From Streptococcus sp. SK643 (GTDB lineage Bacteria; Bacillota; Bacilli; Lactobacillales; Streptococcaceae): a stretch of DNA of 64,000 nucleotides. A program made the translations under genes and the position numbers. Each line of letters opens with the position of its first letter. The stretch's first letter is position 1. Below, piece by piece: positions 45,683 to 55,828 of the stretch. The stretch lies in assembly GCF_000259505.1 (NCBI RefSeq), contig NZ_AJMM01000006.1, positions 124,001 through 188,000 on the forward strand. The letters are read 5' to 3'. Under the pieces are notes generated by a model. The model saw nothing but the letters and a program-made list of their open reading frames with translations, was not told the origin of the DNA and searched no databases.

Positions 45683-46102
45683 ATGAAACGATTAATTGAT
45701 TATTTTGTATCGGGAATGCGTACGGCTTCCTTCTTTTATTTGAGTATGATGTTATTAGCTCAGTGTCATCCAAGCATTACCTATCCTGCACCAATGACAA
45801 AAAATATTCTAGCTCTGTTTTTAATGGGTGGAATTATGGGGGTATTGACTTTAATCCTTGAAAAGCTAGAGTTTCTTTCTTTTAGTATACGTGTAGGAGT
45901 TCATTTATTAGTGACAGCTACTGTCTTAGTATTGACCTCTCTATTTTTTGGCTGGGGTTCAGCCTTGTGGAGTCCCTTGCTTTGGTTCTGTTTCTTGTTA
46001 ATTTATGGATTGATATGGTTGTATCAAATCTGGCAAACTCACAAACTCACCCAACGAATTAATCAAGCCTTAGAGGATAAAAGACAGAAAACGGGTCACT
46101 AA
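45683..46102 (+). CDS. DUF3021 membrane protein, probable LytTR antagonist
   Basis: 139 residues with four hydrophobic segments (residues about 12-28, 38-56, 69-88 and 94-113) and a charged cytoplasmic tail (HKLTQRINQALEDKRQKTGH). DUF3021 genes are usually paired with stand-alone LytTR genes; in S. mutans comparable pairs (HdrR/HdrM, BrsR/BrsM) use the membrane partner to hold the regulator inactive. By analogy this protein would inhibit the LytTR upstream; that is inference. Preceded by TAGGAGAAAATC. Confidence 0.88.
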   Translation: MKRLIDYFVSGMRTASFFYLSMMLLAQCHPSITYPAPMTKNILALFLMGGIMGVLTLILEKLEFLSFSIRVGVHLLVTATVLVLTSLFFGWGSALWSPLLWFCFLLIYGLIWLYQIWQTHKLTQRINQALEDKRQKTGH

Positions 46103-46158
46103 TATAGTGTTGAGTATGAAGTTTGGGGACAGTGCTAGTTTCCAAAGAGAACAATTTG

Positions 46159-46167
46159 TGATATAGT
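46159..46167 (+). promoter_or_regulatory. extended -10 promoter of the GNAT pair
   Basis: TGATATAGT about 30 bp before the start codon of the frameshifted acetyltransferase. Confidence 0.5.
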
Positions 46168-46196
46168 ATTTTCAGCGTAAAACAAGGAGAAGAAAA

Positions 46197-46891
46197 ATGC
46201 CAGTAAACGAATATGGTCAGATGATTGGTGAGTCAATGGAAGGTTATACACCCGGTGCACTGCCTTCTATTGATTTCTTAGAAGGGCGTTATGCTCGAAT
46301 AGAGGCTCTCTCGGTAGAAAAGCATGCGGAGGATTTATTAGCTGTTTATGGCCCTGATACGCCTCGGGAGATGTGGACCTACCTCTTTAAGAACCAGTAG
46401 CAGACAGAGAGGAACTGGTTAGCCTTTTAAATCAGATGTTGGCTCGTAAGGACCGTTTTTACTATGCAATCATAGACAGGTCAACTGGTAAGGCTTTGGG
46501 AACTTTTTCTCTCATGCGCATTGACCAGAATAACCGAGTAATAGAAGTGGGAGCTGTCACTTTTTCTCCAGAGCTCAGGGGGACACGGATAGGAACAGAA
46601 GCCCAGTATCTCTTGGCTTGCTATGTCTTTGAGGAGCTTAACTATCGTCGCTATGAATGGAAATGCGATGCTCTTAACATGCCATCAAGACGAGCTGCGG
46701 AGCGTTTGGGCTTTGTCTACGAAGGGACCTTCCGTCAAGCAGTGGTTTATAAGGGGCGGACGAGGGATACGGATTGGTTGTCTATGATTGATAAGGACTG
46801 GCCAAAAGTTAAATCTCGTTTGGAAACATGGTTGCGTCTTGAAAATTTTGACCAAAATGGACAGCAGTACAAGAGCTTGAGAGAACTCTAA
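46197..46891 (+). pseudogene. GNAT acetyltransferase disrupted by a one-base frameshift
   Basis: Two pieces of one RimJ/RimL-type GNAT. Piece one (46197-46400) ends ...MWTYLFKNQ-stop; piece two (about 46401-46891) continues in the -1 frame with PVADREELVSLLNQMLARKDRFYY ... DKDWPKVKSRLETWL. Adding one base near 46390 (AAGAACC to AAGGAACC) restores a 231-residue protein reading TYLFKEPVADREEL. The acetyl-CoA region (ELRGTRIGTEAQYLLACYVFEELNYRRYEWKCDALN) is intact. It could be a real pseudogene, a strain-level phase change in a G/A run, or a sequencing error. Confidence 0.85.
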
Positions 46892-46902
46892 TAGGTGATG
46901 AT

Positions 46903-47319
46903 ATGATTAGCGTTAGAAAGCAAGATGTTGTCAAGTTAGAAGATGTTTTACATCTCTATCAGGCTGTCGGTTGGACAAATTATACAAATCAACCTCAGAT
47001 GCTGGAGCAGGTCTTGCCCCATTCACTTGTTGTTTATTTAGCGTTTGATGGGGAGAAAATAGTTGGCTTGATTCGTTTGGTTGGAGATGGTTTTTCATCA
47101 GTTTTTGTACAGGATTTGATTGTTTTGCCTACTTATCAGCGCCAAGGGATTGGTAGCGCCTTGATGAAACAGGCTTTAGGAGATTTTAAAGGAGCCTATC
47201 AAGTCCAGCTGGTGACAGAACAGACAGAAAAAAACGTGGGATTTTATCGTTCTATAGGTTTTGAAACCTTATCCACCTATGATTGTATAGGGATGATTTG
47301 GATAAATAGAGAAAAATAA
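46903..47319 (+). CDS. GNAT family N-acetyltransferase
   Basis: 138 residues. The acetyl-CoA pyrophosphate loop is clear at LIVLPTYQRQGIGSALMKQAL (about 73-93), followed by the NVGFYRSIGFETLSTYDCIGMIW ending typical of single-domain GNATs. It lies 11 bp after the frameshifted GNAT and uses AATAGGTGATG as its start region. Substrate unknown. Confidence 0.87.
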   Translation: MISVRKQDVVKLEDVLHLYQAVGWTNYTNQPQMLEQVLPHSLVVYLAFDGEKIVGLIRLVGDGFSSVFVQDLIVLPTYQRQGIGSALMKQALGDFKGAYQVQLVTEQTEKNVGFYRSIGFETLSTYDCIGMIWINREK

Positions 47320-47334
47320 CAAAACTTGTTTGTT

Positions 47335-47367
47335 CTTAAGAAAATTTTAAGTCTGATTTAGTATCAT
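47335..47367 (+). promoter_or_regulatory. CiaR-type promoter of csRNA 2
   Basis: CTTAAG (47335-47340), 5 bp, TTTAAG (47346-47351), 10 bp, TATCAT (47362-47367); same geometry as the csRNA 1 promoter. Confidence 0.8.
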
Positions 47368-47373
47368 GTAATC

Positions 47374-47473
47374 ATTAAATAAAGACCTCCTAACTTTATT
47401 TAATGAAATCCTAAACTTTTCTTTTTCATAATAATCTCCCTATAGAAGCCACCCAATCAGGTGGCTTTTTTGT
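47374..47473 (+). ncRNA. CiaR-controlled small RNA (csRNA) 2
   Basis: About 98 nt. It shares with csRNA 1 the 5' hairpin ATTAAATAAAG / CTTTATTTAAT with the CCTCC loop and the core TTTTTCATAATAATCTCC, and ends in its own terminator GCCACC / GGTGGC plus T-run. The terminator's T-run overlaps the -35 of the ruvB promoter. Confidence 0.88.
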
Positions 47474-47498
47474 TTGTAGCTTGGTTTTTTGATATAAT
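47470..47498 (+). promoter_or_regulatory. promoter of ruvB giving a probably leaderless mRNA
   Basis: TTGTTT (47470-47475), 17 bp, TATAAT (47493-47498). The expected start site, about 7 bp after the -10, coincides with the ruvB ATG at 47505, and no Shine-Dalgarno precedes it. Confidence 0.7.
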
Positions 47499-47504
47499 AG
47501 AGCC

Positions 47505-48503
47505 ATGAGTAGAATTTTAGATAATGAAATCATGGGTGATGAGGAGTTAGTGGAACGCACGCTTCGTCCCCAGTATTTGCGTGAATATATTGGGCAGGAC
47601 AAGGTCAAAGATCAGCTTCAAATTTTTATCGAGGCTGCCAAGATGCGAGATGAAGCTTTGGATCATGTTCTCTTATTTGGCCCTCCAGGCTTAGGTAAAA
47701 CGACCATGGCTTTTGTCATTGCCAATGAATTGGGAGTGAATCTCAAGCAAACTTCTGGTCCAGTCATTGAAAAAGCGGGTGATTTGGTAGCTATTTTAAA
47801 TGACTTGGAACCGGGGGATGTCCTCTTTATTGATGAGATTCATCGCTTGCCCATGTCTGTGGAAGAAGTGCTTTACAGTGCCATGGAGGACTTCTACATT
47901 GATATTATGATTGGTGCTGGTGAAGCTAGTCGCAGTGTTCATTTAGACTTGCCACCTTTTACCTTGATAGGTGCGACGACTCGGGCTGGTATGCTCTCAA
48001 ATCCACTACGGGCACGTTTTGGGATTACGGGGCATATGGAGTATTATGCCCATGCTGACTTGACAGAAATTGTTGAGCGGACGGCAGATATTTTTGAGAT
48101 GGAAATCACCCATGAGGCAGCATCTGAGTTGGCCCTACGTAGTCGTGGGACCCCTCGTATTGCCAATCGTCTCCTCAAGCGCGTGCGCGATTTTGCCCAG
48201 ATCATGGGGAATGGGGTCATCGATGATGTTATTACCGATAAGGCTTTGACCATGCTGGATGTTGACCATGAAGGTCTGGACTATGTGGACCAAAAAATCC
48301 TTCGGACCATGATTGAGATGTACGGTGGTGGTCCTGTTGGTTTGGGTACCCTTTCTGTCAATATCGCAGAAGAGCGTGAGACGGTGGAAGATATGTATGA
48401 GCCTTACTTGATTCAAAAAGGCTTTATCATGCGGACACGGTCTGGACGGGTGGCGACTGCTAAGGCATATGAGCACTTAGGTTATGAATATAGTGAAAAA
48501 TGA
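47505..48503 (+). CDS. ruvB: Holliday junction branch-migration helicase RuvB
   Basis: 332 residues, an AAA+ motor that drives branch migration with RuvA. Walker [11 protein letters not shown] (about 59-68), Walker [10 protein letters not shown], sensor [10 protein letters not shown] and arginine finger region NPLRARFG; the C-terminal winged helix ([24 protein letters not shown]) is complete. The start [25 protein letters not shown] is the usual N-terminus, although no ribosome binding site is present. Overlaps the next gene by 20 bp. Confidence 0.96.
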   Translation: MSRILDNEIMGDEELVERTLRPQYLREYIGQDKVKDQLQIFIEAAKMRDEALDHVLLFGPPGLGKTTMAFVIANELGVNLKQTSGPVIEKAGDLVAILNDLEPGDVLFIDEIHRLPMSVEEVLYSAMEDFYIDIMIGAGEASRSVHLDLPPFTLIGATTRAGMLSNPLRARFGITGHMEYYAHADLTEIVERTADIFEMEITHEAASELALRSRGTPRIANRLLKRVRDFAQIMGNGVIDDVITDKALTMLDVDHEGLDYVDQKILRTMIEMYGGGPVGLGTLSVNIAEERETVEDMYEPYLIQKGFIMRTRSGRVATAKAYEHLGYEYSEK

Positions 48504-49056
48504 GCAAGAAATTCTAGAGGCTTTTAGAAAAAATCCAGATATGATGGCTATTCTGACGATCATCCGAAATCTTTGTCTGAAAGACTCGTGGTTGGCAGCA
48601 GGTTCTGTCAGAAATTTCATCTGGAATCTCTTGTCAGATAAATCACCTTTTGACTGTGAAACAGATGTGGATGTGATTTTCTTTGACCCAGATGTCAGTT
48701 ACGAAGAAACGCTGGCTATAGAAAGCAAGCTGAGAGAGGACGTTCCCCAGTATCAATGGGAGCTTAAAAATCAAGTCTACATGCACCAGCATAGCCCTCA
48801 TACTGCTCCCTATACCAGTTCCCGTGATGCTATGAGTAAGTATCCAGAACAGTGTACGGCGCTTGGACTACGCTTGAATGAAGAATCTGCTTTGGAACTC
48901 TTTAACCCATACGGTCTCGAGGATATTTTGAATTTTCAAGTTCGTCCGACTCCTCATTTTTTAGAGAATCAAGACCGAATGGAACTTTATCGAACACGTC
49001 TATCCAAGAAAAATTGGCAGGATAAATGGAAAAATTTGATTTTAAAAAATACTTAA
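48484..49056 (+). CDS. nucleotidyltransferase-fold protein (DUF925 / NTP_transf_6 type)
   Basis: 190 residues. Contains the nucleotidyltransferase-like block [14 protein letters not shown] followed by [21 protein letters not shown], where the GS and paired Asp residues recall the catalytic pattern, and the [41 protein letters not shown] end characteristic of DUF925. Substrate is unknown. Its start lies inside the end of ruvB (20-bp overlap) and a csRNA follows. Confidence 0.82.
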   Translation: MNIVKNEQEILEAFRKNPDMMAILTIIRNLCLKDSWLAAGSVRNFIWNLLSDKSPFDCETDVDVIFFDPDVSYEETLAIESKLREDVPQYQWELKNQVYMHQHSPHTAPYTSSRDAMSKYPEQCTALGLRLNEESALELFNPYGLEDILNFQVRPTPHFLENQDRMELYRTRLSKKNWQDKWKNLILKNT

Positions 49057-49084
49057 GGAAACTTTAAGTTAGGTACTGTATACT
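49052..49084 (+). promoter_or_regulatory. CiaR-type promoter of csRNA 3
   Basis: CTTAAG (49052-49057), 5 bp, TTTAAG (49063-49068), 10 bp, TATACT (49079-49084). The first repeat overlaps the stop codon of the upstream gene. Confidence 0.82.
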
Positions 49085-49090
49085 AAGTCC

Positions 49091-49188
49091 ATAAGTTAAG
49101 AAGACCTTAACTTAAACTCCTAAAACTTTTTCATAATAATCTCCCTATAAAAAATAGAGTCGCCCAATTAGGCGGCTTATTTTTTTGA
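49091..49188 (+). ncRNA. CiaR-controlled small RNA (csRNA) 3
   Basis: About 96 nt. The 5' hairpin is AAGTTAAG / CTTAACTT, different from csRNA 1 and 2, but the core TTTTTCATAATAATCTCC and the overall plan are the same. Terminator AGTCGCC / GGCGGCT followed by TATTTTTTT. Confidence 0.87.
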
Positions 49189-49245
49189 AAATACGTATAC
49201 TGGTATAGAATAAACACGCTGATAATAGAAGAAAATAAGGAAATA

Positions 49246-49254
49246 TGGTATAAT
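49246..49254 (+). promoter_or_regulatory. extended -10 promoter of uppS-cdsA-eep-proS
   Basis: TGGTATAAT, 32 bp before the uppS start codon. Confidence 0.6.
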
Positions 49255-49286
49255 GAAACGATAGATTTTTGAATAGGAATAAGATC

Positions 49287-50045
49287 ATGTTTGGATTTTT
49301 TAAGAAACATAAAACAGTGGAAGTAGAAGTTCCTACCCAAGTTCCTGCTCATATCGGTATTATCATGGATGGTAATGGTCGATGGGCAAAAAAACGTATG
49401 CAGCCAAGGGTGTTTGGGCATAAGGCAGGAATGGAAGCTTTGCAAACTGTAACCAAAGCAGCTAGTAAATTAGGTGTTAAAGTGATTACGGTTTATGCTT
49501 TTTCTACGGAAAACTGGACGCGACCAGATCAGGAAGTTAAGTTTATCATGAACTTACCAGTAGAGTTTTATGATAATTATGTACCTGAACTGCATGCCAA
49601 CAATGTTAAGATTCAGATGATTGGTGAAACTGAACGCCTGCCTAAGCAGACTTTCGAAGCATTGACCAAGGCTGAGGAATTAACCAAGAATAATACAGGT
49701 TTGATTCTTAATTTTGCCCTTAACTACGGTGGGCGTGCAGAGATTACACAGGCTCTTAAGCAGATTTCCCAAAATGTATTAGATGGAAACATCAATCCTA
49801 CTGATATTACTGAGGATTTGGTTGGAGATTACCTTTTCACTCAGTATTTACCTCAGGATTTACGAGATCCGGATTTGATTATCCGTACAAGTGGAGAATT
49901 GCGCTTGAGTAACTTTCTTCCTTGGCAGGGAGCTTATAGTGAACTTTACTTTACAGACACTTTATGGCCTGATTTTGATGAGGCGGCTTTGAAGGAAGCA
50001 ATCCTTGACTACAACCGTCGTCATCGTCGCTTTGGAGGAGTTTAG
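49287..50045 (+). CDS. uppS: undecaprenyl diphosphate synthase
   Basis: 252 residues from ATG 49287; a TTG six codons earlier is in frame but the AGGAAT site suits the ATG. It makes the C55 lipid carrier for wall, capsule and teichoic acid synthesis. Catalytic Asp in HIGIIMDGNGRWAKKR (about 29-44), VYAFSTENWTRP and the terminal DPDLIIRTSGELRLSNFLPWQGAYSELYF block are all present. First of an operon with cdsA, eep and proS. Confidence 0.96.
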   Translation: MFGFFKKHKTVEVEVPTQVPAHIGIIMDGNGRWAKKRMQPRVFGHKAGMEALQTVTKAASKLGVKVITVYAFSTENWTRPDQEVKFIMNLPVEFYDNYVPELHANNVKIQMIGETERLPKQTFEALTKAEELTKNNTGLILNFALNYGGRAEITQALKQISQNVLDGNINPTDITEDLVGDYLFTQYLPQDLRDPDLIIRTSGELRLSNFLPWQGAYSELYFTDTLWPDFDEAALKEAILDYNRRHRRFGGV

Positions 50046-50053
50046 GAGGACTT

Positions 50054-50857
50054 ATGACAAAGGATTTACAAAAAAGAACCTTATTTGCAGCCATTGCTCT
50101 AGCTATTTTTCTACCAATTCTCATGGTAGGGGGGCTCTTGCTTCAGATAGTGATTGGCCTTATAGCTATGTTAGCTATGCACGAACTATTGAAGATGAAA
50201 GGCTTAGAAACCATGACTATGGAGGGCCTCTTGACCCTCTTTGCAACATTTTCTCTGACTATTCCCTTAGAAAACTACCTGACTTTTTTACCAGTTGATG
50301 GAAATGTTGTAGCCTATAGTGTTTTGATTTCAATCATGCTTGGTACGACTATCTTTAGCAAGTCTTATACGATTGAGGATGCTGTCTTCCCACTGGCTAT
50401 GAGTTTTTATGTAGGCTTTGGCTTTAATGCCTTGCTAGATGCTCGTGTTGCTGGTCTAGATAAGGCTTTATTGGCCTTGTGCATTGTTTGGGCCACAGAC
50501 AGCTTTGCTTATTTAGTTGGGATGAATCTTGGTAAGCGCAAATTGGCTCCAGCTGTTTCTCCCAATAAAACGATTGAGGGGGCATTGGGTGGTATTTTAG
50601 GTGCTATCTTGGTAACGATTGTCTTTATGATAGTTGATAGTACAGTCGCTCTTCCGTATGGAATTTACAGAATGTCCGTCTTTGCTATTTTCTTTAGCTT
50701 AGCTGGGCAGTTCGGTGATTTATTGGAAAGTTCTATTAAGCGTCACTTTGGTGTTAAAGATTCTGGGAAATTTATACCTGGCCATGGTGGTGTTTTAGAT
50801 CGTTTTGATAGTATGTTACTTGTATTTCCAATCATGCACTTATTTGGGCTCTTTTAA
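50054..50857 (+). CDS. cdsA: phosphatidate cytidylyltransferase
   Basis: 267 residues, about eight membrane helices. It makes CDP-diacylglycerol from CTP and phosphatidic acid. The family signature is complete near the C-terminus (IKRHFGVKDSGKFIPGHGGVLDRFDSMLLVFP). AGGAGGACTT precedes the ATG, 8 bp after uppS. In pneumococcus mutations in cdsA affect daptomycin response; no unusual residue is evident here. Confidence 0.96.
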   Translation: MTKDLQKRTLFAAIALAIFLPILMVGGLLLQIVIGLIAMLAMHELLKMKGLETMTMEGLLTLFATFSLTIPLENYLTFLPVDGNVVAYSVLISIMLGTTIFSKSYTIEDAVFPLAMSFYVGFGFNALLDARVAGLDKALLALCIVWATDSFAYLVGMNLGKRKLAPAVSPNKTIEGALGGILGAILVTIVFMIVDSTVALPYGIYRMSVFAIFFSLAGQFGDLLESSIKRHFGVKDSGKFIPGHGGVLDRFDSMLLVFPIMHLFGLF

Positions 50858-50878
50858 TGTAACAAGGAAGGAAATGCT

Positions 50879-52138
50879 ATGCTCGGAATTTTAACCTTTA
50901 TTCTTGTTTTCGGGATTATTGTGGTGGTGCACGAATTTGGACACTTTTACTTCGCCAAGAAATCAGGAATTCTAGTGCGTGAATTTGCTATTGGGATGGG
51001 CCCCAAAATTTTTGCCCATACTGGTAAGGATGGGACAGCTTATACTATTCGCATCTTGCCTTTAGGCGGATATGTACGTATGGCTGGTTGGAGTGATGAT
51101 ACGACTGAAATCAAGACAGGAACGCCTGTTAGTTTAACCCTAGCCGATGATGGTAAGGTCAAGCGAATCAATCTTTCAGGAAAAAAATTGGATCAAACAG
51201 CTCTCCCCATGCAGGTAACCCAATTTGATTTTGAAGATAAGCTCTTTATCAAGGGACTTGTTTTAGACGGAGAAAAGACTTTTTCAGTAGATCACGATGC
51301 AACAGTTGTGGAAGCAGATGGAACTGAGGTCCGTATTGCTCCTTTGGATGTTCAATATCAAAATGCTACCATCTGGGGTAAGATCATTACTAACTTTGCA
51401 GGTCCTATGAACAACTTTATCTTAGGTGTTGTTGTTTTTTGGATTCTAATCTTTTTGCAAGGTGGTGTTAGAGATATTCAGACCAACAACTTCCATATCA
51501 TGTCCCAAGGGGCCTTGGCTAAGGTGGGAGTACCAGAAACGGCTCAGATTACAAAGATTGGTTCTCATAACATCAGTAACTGGGAAGACTTGATTCAAGC
51601 TGTTGAAGCAGATACTAAGAATGAAACGGCCCCGATCTTGGATGTGACTATTTCTGAAAATGGTAGTGAAAAACAAGTTTCGGTCAGTCCAGAAGAAAGT
51701 GAAGGGCGTTACTTACTTGGGGTTCAACCGGGAATTAAATCAGATTTTCTTTCTATGTTTGTTGGCGGATTTACAACCGCTGCTAACTCGGCTCTCAGTA
51801 TCCTTTCTGCTTTGAAGAATCTGATTTTTCAACCAGATTTGAATAAATTAGGTGGACCTGTTGCTATTTTTAAGGAAAGTAGTGATGCTGCCAAAAATGG
51901 CCTAGAGAATGTCTTGTATTTCTTGGCTACGATTTCCATCAATATTGGGATTTTTAACTTAATTCCTATCCCTGCTTTAGACGGTGGAAAGATTGTTCTC
52001 AACATCTTAGAAGCTATCCGCCGGAAACCACTTAAACAAGAAATTGAAACCTATGTCACCTTGGCCGGAGTAGTCATCATGGTTGTCCTGATGATTGCTG
52101 TGACCTGGAATGACATTATGCGACTCTTTTTTAGATAA
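50879..52138 (+). CDS. eep: RseP/Eep site-2 intramembrane protease
   Basis: 419 residues. HExxH zinc motif [14 protein letters not shown] at about 16-29 in the first helix, a PDZ-like region (about 190-280) between membrane segments, and the second ligand motif [13 protein letters not shown] near residue 360. It cleaves membrane-bound peptides and signal peptides and, in enterococci and streptococci, matures pheromone-type peptides. AAGGAAGG precedes the ATG. Third gene of the uppS operon. Confidence 0.95.
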   Translation: MLGILTFILVFGIIVVVHEFGHFYFAKKSGILVREFAIGMGPKIFAHTGKDGTAYTIRILPLGGYVRMAGWSDDTTEIKTGTPVSLTLADDGKVKRINLSGKKLDQTALPMQVTQFDFEDKLFIKGLVLDGEKTFSVDHDATVVEADGTEVRIAPLDVQYQNATIWGKIITNFAGPMNNFILGVVVFWILIFLQGGVRDIQTNNFHIMSQGALAKVGVPETAQITKIGSHNISNWEDLIQAVEADTKNETAPILDVTISENGSEKQVSVSPEESEGRYLLGVQPGIKSDFLSMFVGGFTTAANSALSILSALKNLIFQPDLNKLGGPVAIFKESSDAAKNGLENVLYFLATISINIGIFNLIPIPALDGGKIVLNILEAIRRKPLKQEIETYVTLAGVVIMVVLMIAVTWNDIMRLFFR

Positions 52139-54004
<1,866 letters not shown>

Positions 54005-54017
54005 AAACTATAATCAG

Positions 54018-54063
54018 AAGAAAAACAAGGTAAAAATGTAACTAGTTTTTGCCTTGTTTTTTC
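54018..54063 (+). terminator. terminator of the uppS-proS operon
   Basis: AAAACAAGGTAAAAA paired with TTTTTGCCTTGTTTT, then TTTC. Confidence 0.85.
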
Positions 54064-54256
54064 TATATAATGAGATAGGATAATACTTAATAAAAATCAA
54101 ATAAGGAGCTAGGAATTCGCACGAGTAGCTTATGATCTTATTTAAGGTTTCACATGAAACTAGATAAGTCAGTAATAGCCTATGTGTCCCCTACTTGCTG
54201 TTTTCTGATTTTTGTAGAGTACTGATATAAAAATTATCGAATCAAGAGGTATAACT
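54064..54256. other. spacer between proS and the GH1 gene
   Basis: About 190 bp with no gene. A weak inverted repeat CACAT..ATGTG (54151-54187) and a TGATATAAA -10-like element (54222-54230) before the glycosidase start are the only features seen. Confidence 0.4.
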
Positions 54257-55636
54257 ATGCTAAGATTTCCAAAGGATTTTGTTTGGGGTTCCTCAACTTC
54301 TGGACCACAGACCGAAGGACGTGTAGCTGGTGACGGTAAGGGAGATAATCTCTGGGACTATTGGTATCAAGTAGAGTCTAACCGTTACTACAAAGGGATT
54401 GGACCAGATAAAACTTCTACTTTTTATGAAAATTGGGAGCGAGATATCGAGCTCTTGTTAGAAACGGGCCATACAGCCTTTCGAACTTCTATCCAGTGGT
54501 CTCGCATTTTTCCACAAGGACGAGGAGAAGTCAATTCTCAAGGTGTGGATTTCTATCGTAAGGTTTTTGAGGCTATTAAGGCCAAAGGGATACGTCTTTT
54601 AGTGAATCTCTATCATTTTGATCTTCCTTTTGCCCTTCAAGAGGATGGTGACGGTTGGGAAAATAAGGCGACTGTCTCAGCCTATGAAGACTATGCGCGT
54701 TTTTGTTTTGAGACTTATGGAGATTTGGTGGACCAATGGATTACCTTTAACGAGCCCATCGTTCCTGTAGAATTTGGTTATTTTTACGATGCTCACTATC
54801 CACATAAGGTGGATGCGGAAGCGGCGGTTAAAGTAGCTTATCATACACAATTGGCTAGCAGTTTGGCTGTTAAGGTTTGTCATGAAATCCTACCGAATTC
54901 AAAGATTGGGATTGTTCTGAATTTGACACCGGCTTATCCACGTAGCCAGCATCCTGCTGATGTCAAGGCAGCTAGTATTGCGGACCTTTTTCAGGCCCAA
55001 TCTTTTTTAGATCCGTCTGTTTTGGGGACTTATCCACAGGAGTTGGTAGAAATCTTGCATGAACAAGGGCTCTTACCTGATGCTACAGAGGAGGAGTTGG
55101 AGCTCATTCGTAACAATACGGTAGACTTCCTTGGTGTCAACTACTATCAACCCTTACGAGTTATGGCACCTCGATTTGCTAAGCATCCAGACAGTCCACT
55201 CTTACCAGAACATTTTTACGAGCCTTATGTGATGCCTGGACGTAAAATCAATCCTCACCGTGGCTGGGAGATTTATGAGCAAGGGATTTATGACATTGCC
55301 CAAAATATCAAGGAAAATTATGGCAATATTGAGTGGATGTTGACAGAGAATGGTATGGGTGTTGAGGGGGAAGAAAAATTCCGTCAAGATGGAATGATTC
55401 AAGATGATTATCGTATTGACTTTGTAAAAGGTCATCTTCGTGAACTGCACCGTGCTATTGAAGACGGAGCCAATTGTAAGGGTTACTTGATTTGGACCTT
55501 TATTGACTGCTGGTCATGGCTCAACAGCTATAAAAATCGCTATGGTCTGGTCGAATTAGACTTGGAAACGCAAGAACGTCGTCTGAAAAAATCAGGGCAC
55601 TGGTTCAAGGAATTAAGCGATAATAATGGATTTTAA
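54257..55636 (+). CDS. glycoside hydrolase family 1 (beta-glucosidase / 6-phospho-beta-glucosidase type)
   Basis: 459 residues, the normal GH1 length. Acid/base Glu is in WITFNEPIVPVEFG (about 160-173) and the nucleophile Glu in WMLTENGMGVEGEE (about 360-373). The C-terminal GYLIWTFIDCWSWLNSYKNRYGLVELD block is typical. No signal peptide. Many streptococcal GH1 enzymes act on phosphorylated disaccharides brought in by a PTS, but no PTS gene is adjacent, so the substrate is open. AAGAGGTATAACT precedes the ATG. Confidence 0.92.
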   Translation: MLRFPKDFVWGSSTSGPQTEGRVAGDGKGDNLWDYWYQVESNRYYKGIGPDKTSTFYENWERDIELLLETGHTAFRTSIQWSRIFPQGRGEVNSQGVDFYRKVFEAIKAKGIRLLVNLYHFDLPFALQEDGDGWENKATVSAYEDYARFCFETYGDLVDQWITFNEPIVPVEFGYFYDAHYPHKVDAEAAVKVAYHTQLASSLAVKVCHEILPNSKIGIVLNLTPAYPRSQHPADVKAASIADLFQAQSFLDPSVLGTYPQELVEILHEQGLLPDATEEELELIRNNTVDFLGVNYYQPLRVMAPRFAKHPDSPLLPEHFYEPYVMPGRKINPHRGWEIYEQGIYDIAQNIKENYGNIEWMLTENGMGVEGEEKFRQDGMIQDDYRIDFVKGHLRELHRAIEDGANCKGYLIWTFIDCWSWLNSYKNRYGLVELDLETQERRLKKSGHWFKELSDNNGF

Positions 55637-55697
55637 AAAAGGACTCTGACTGATGATGTTAATTGGTCGGAGTTTTTTCATAGATTGTATCCAATAA

Positions 55698-55715
55698 AAA
55701 CTATACCAATTTTTA
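55698..55715. promoter_or_regulatory. candidate NagR operator (dre-like), upstream copy
   Basis: AACTATACCAATTTTTA, reverse AAATTGGTATAGT, resembles NagR/GntR dre sites (ATTGGTATAGACCAAT type). It lies just upstream of the glmS -35. Confidence 0.5.
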
Positions 55716-55718
55716 TTC

Positions 55719-55747
55719 TTGACAAGAGTAAGAAACAAGTATATACT
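55719..55747 (+). promoter_or_regulatory. promoter of glmS (consensus -35)
   Basis: TTGACA (55719-55724), 17 bp, TATACT (55742-55747). Transcript starts near 55754, giving a 75-nt leader. Confidence 0.85.
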
Positions 55748-55776
55748 GTCTTTGCTGATTCTGTAAAAGAGGAATT

Positions 55777-55793
55777 AGACTATACCAATTTTA
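55777..55793. promoter_or_regulatory. candidate NagR operator (dre-like), downstream copy
   Basis: GACTATACCAATTTTAA, 79 bp after the first copy and inside the transcribed leader; reads TTAAAATTGGTATAGTCTAA on the other strand, close to a palindromic dre. Confidence 0.5.
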
Positions 55794-55828
55794 AGGGGAA
55801 AGCACAGCTTGCCTGTGTCGTATATACT

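Noticed and set aside
54111..54126. GAATTCGCACGAG, similar to an EcoRI cDNA-library adapter
   Set aside because: One base short of the adapter and sits in an ordinary AT-rich spacer with normal flanks; most likely chance.
55754..55828. glmS ribozyme in the glmS leader
   Set aside because: The leader is only about 75 nt and shows none of the pairing expected for the ribozyme core.
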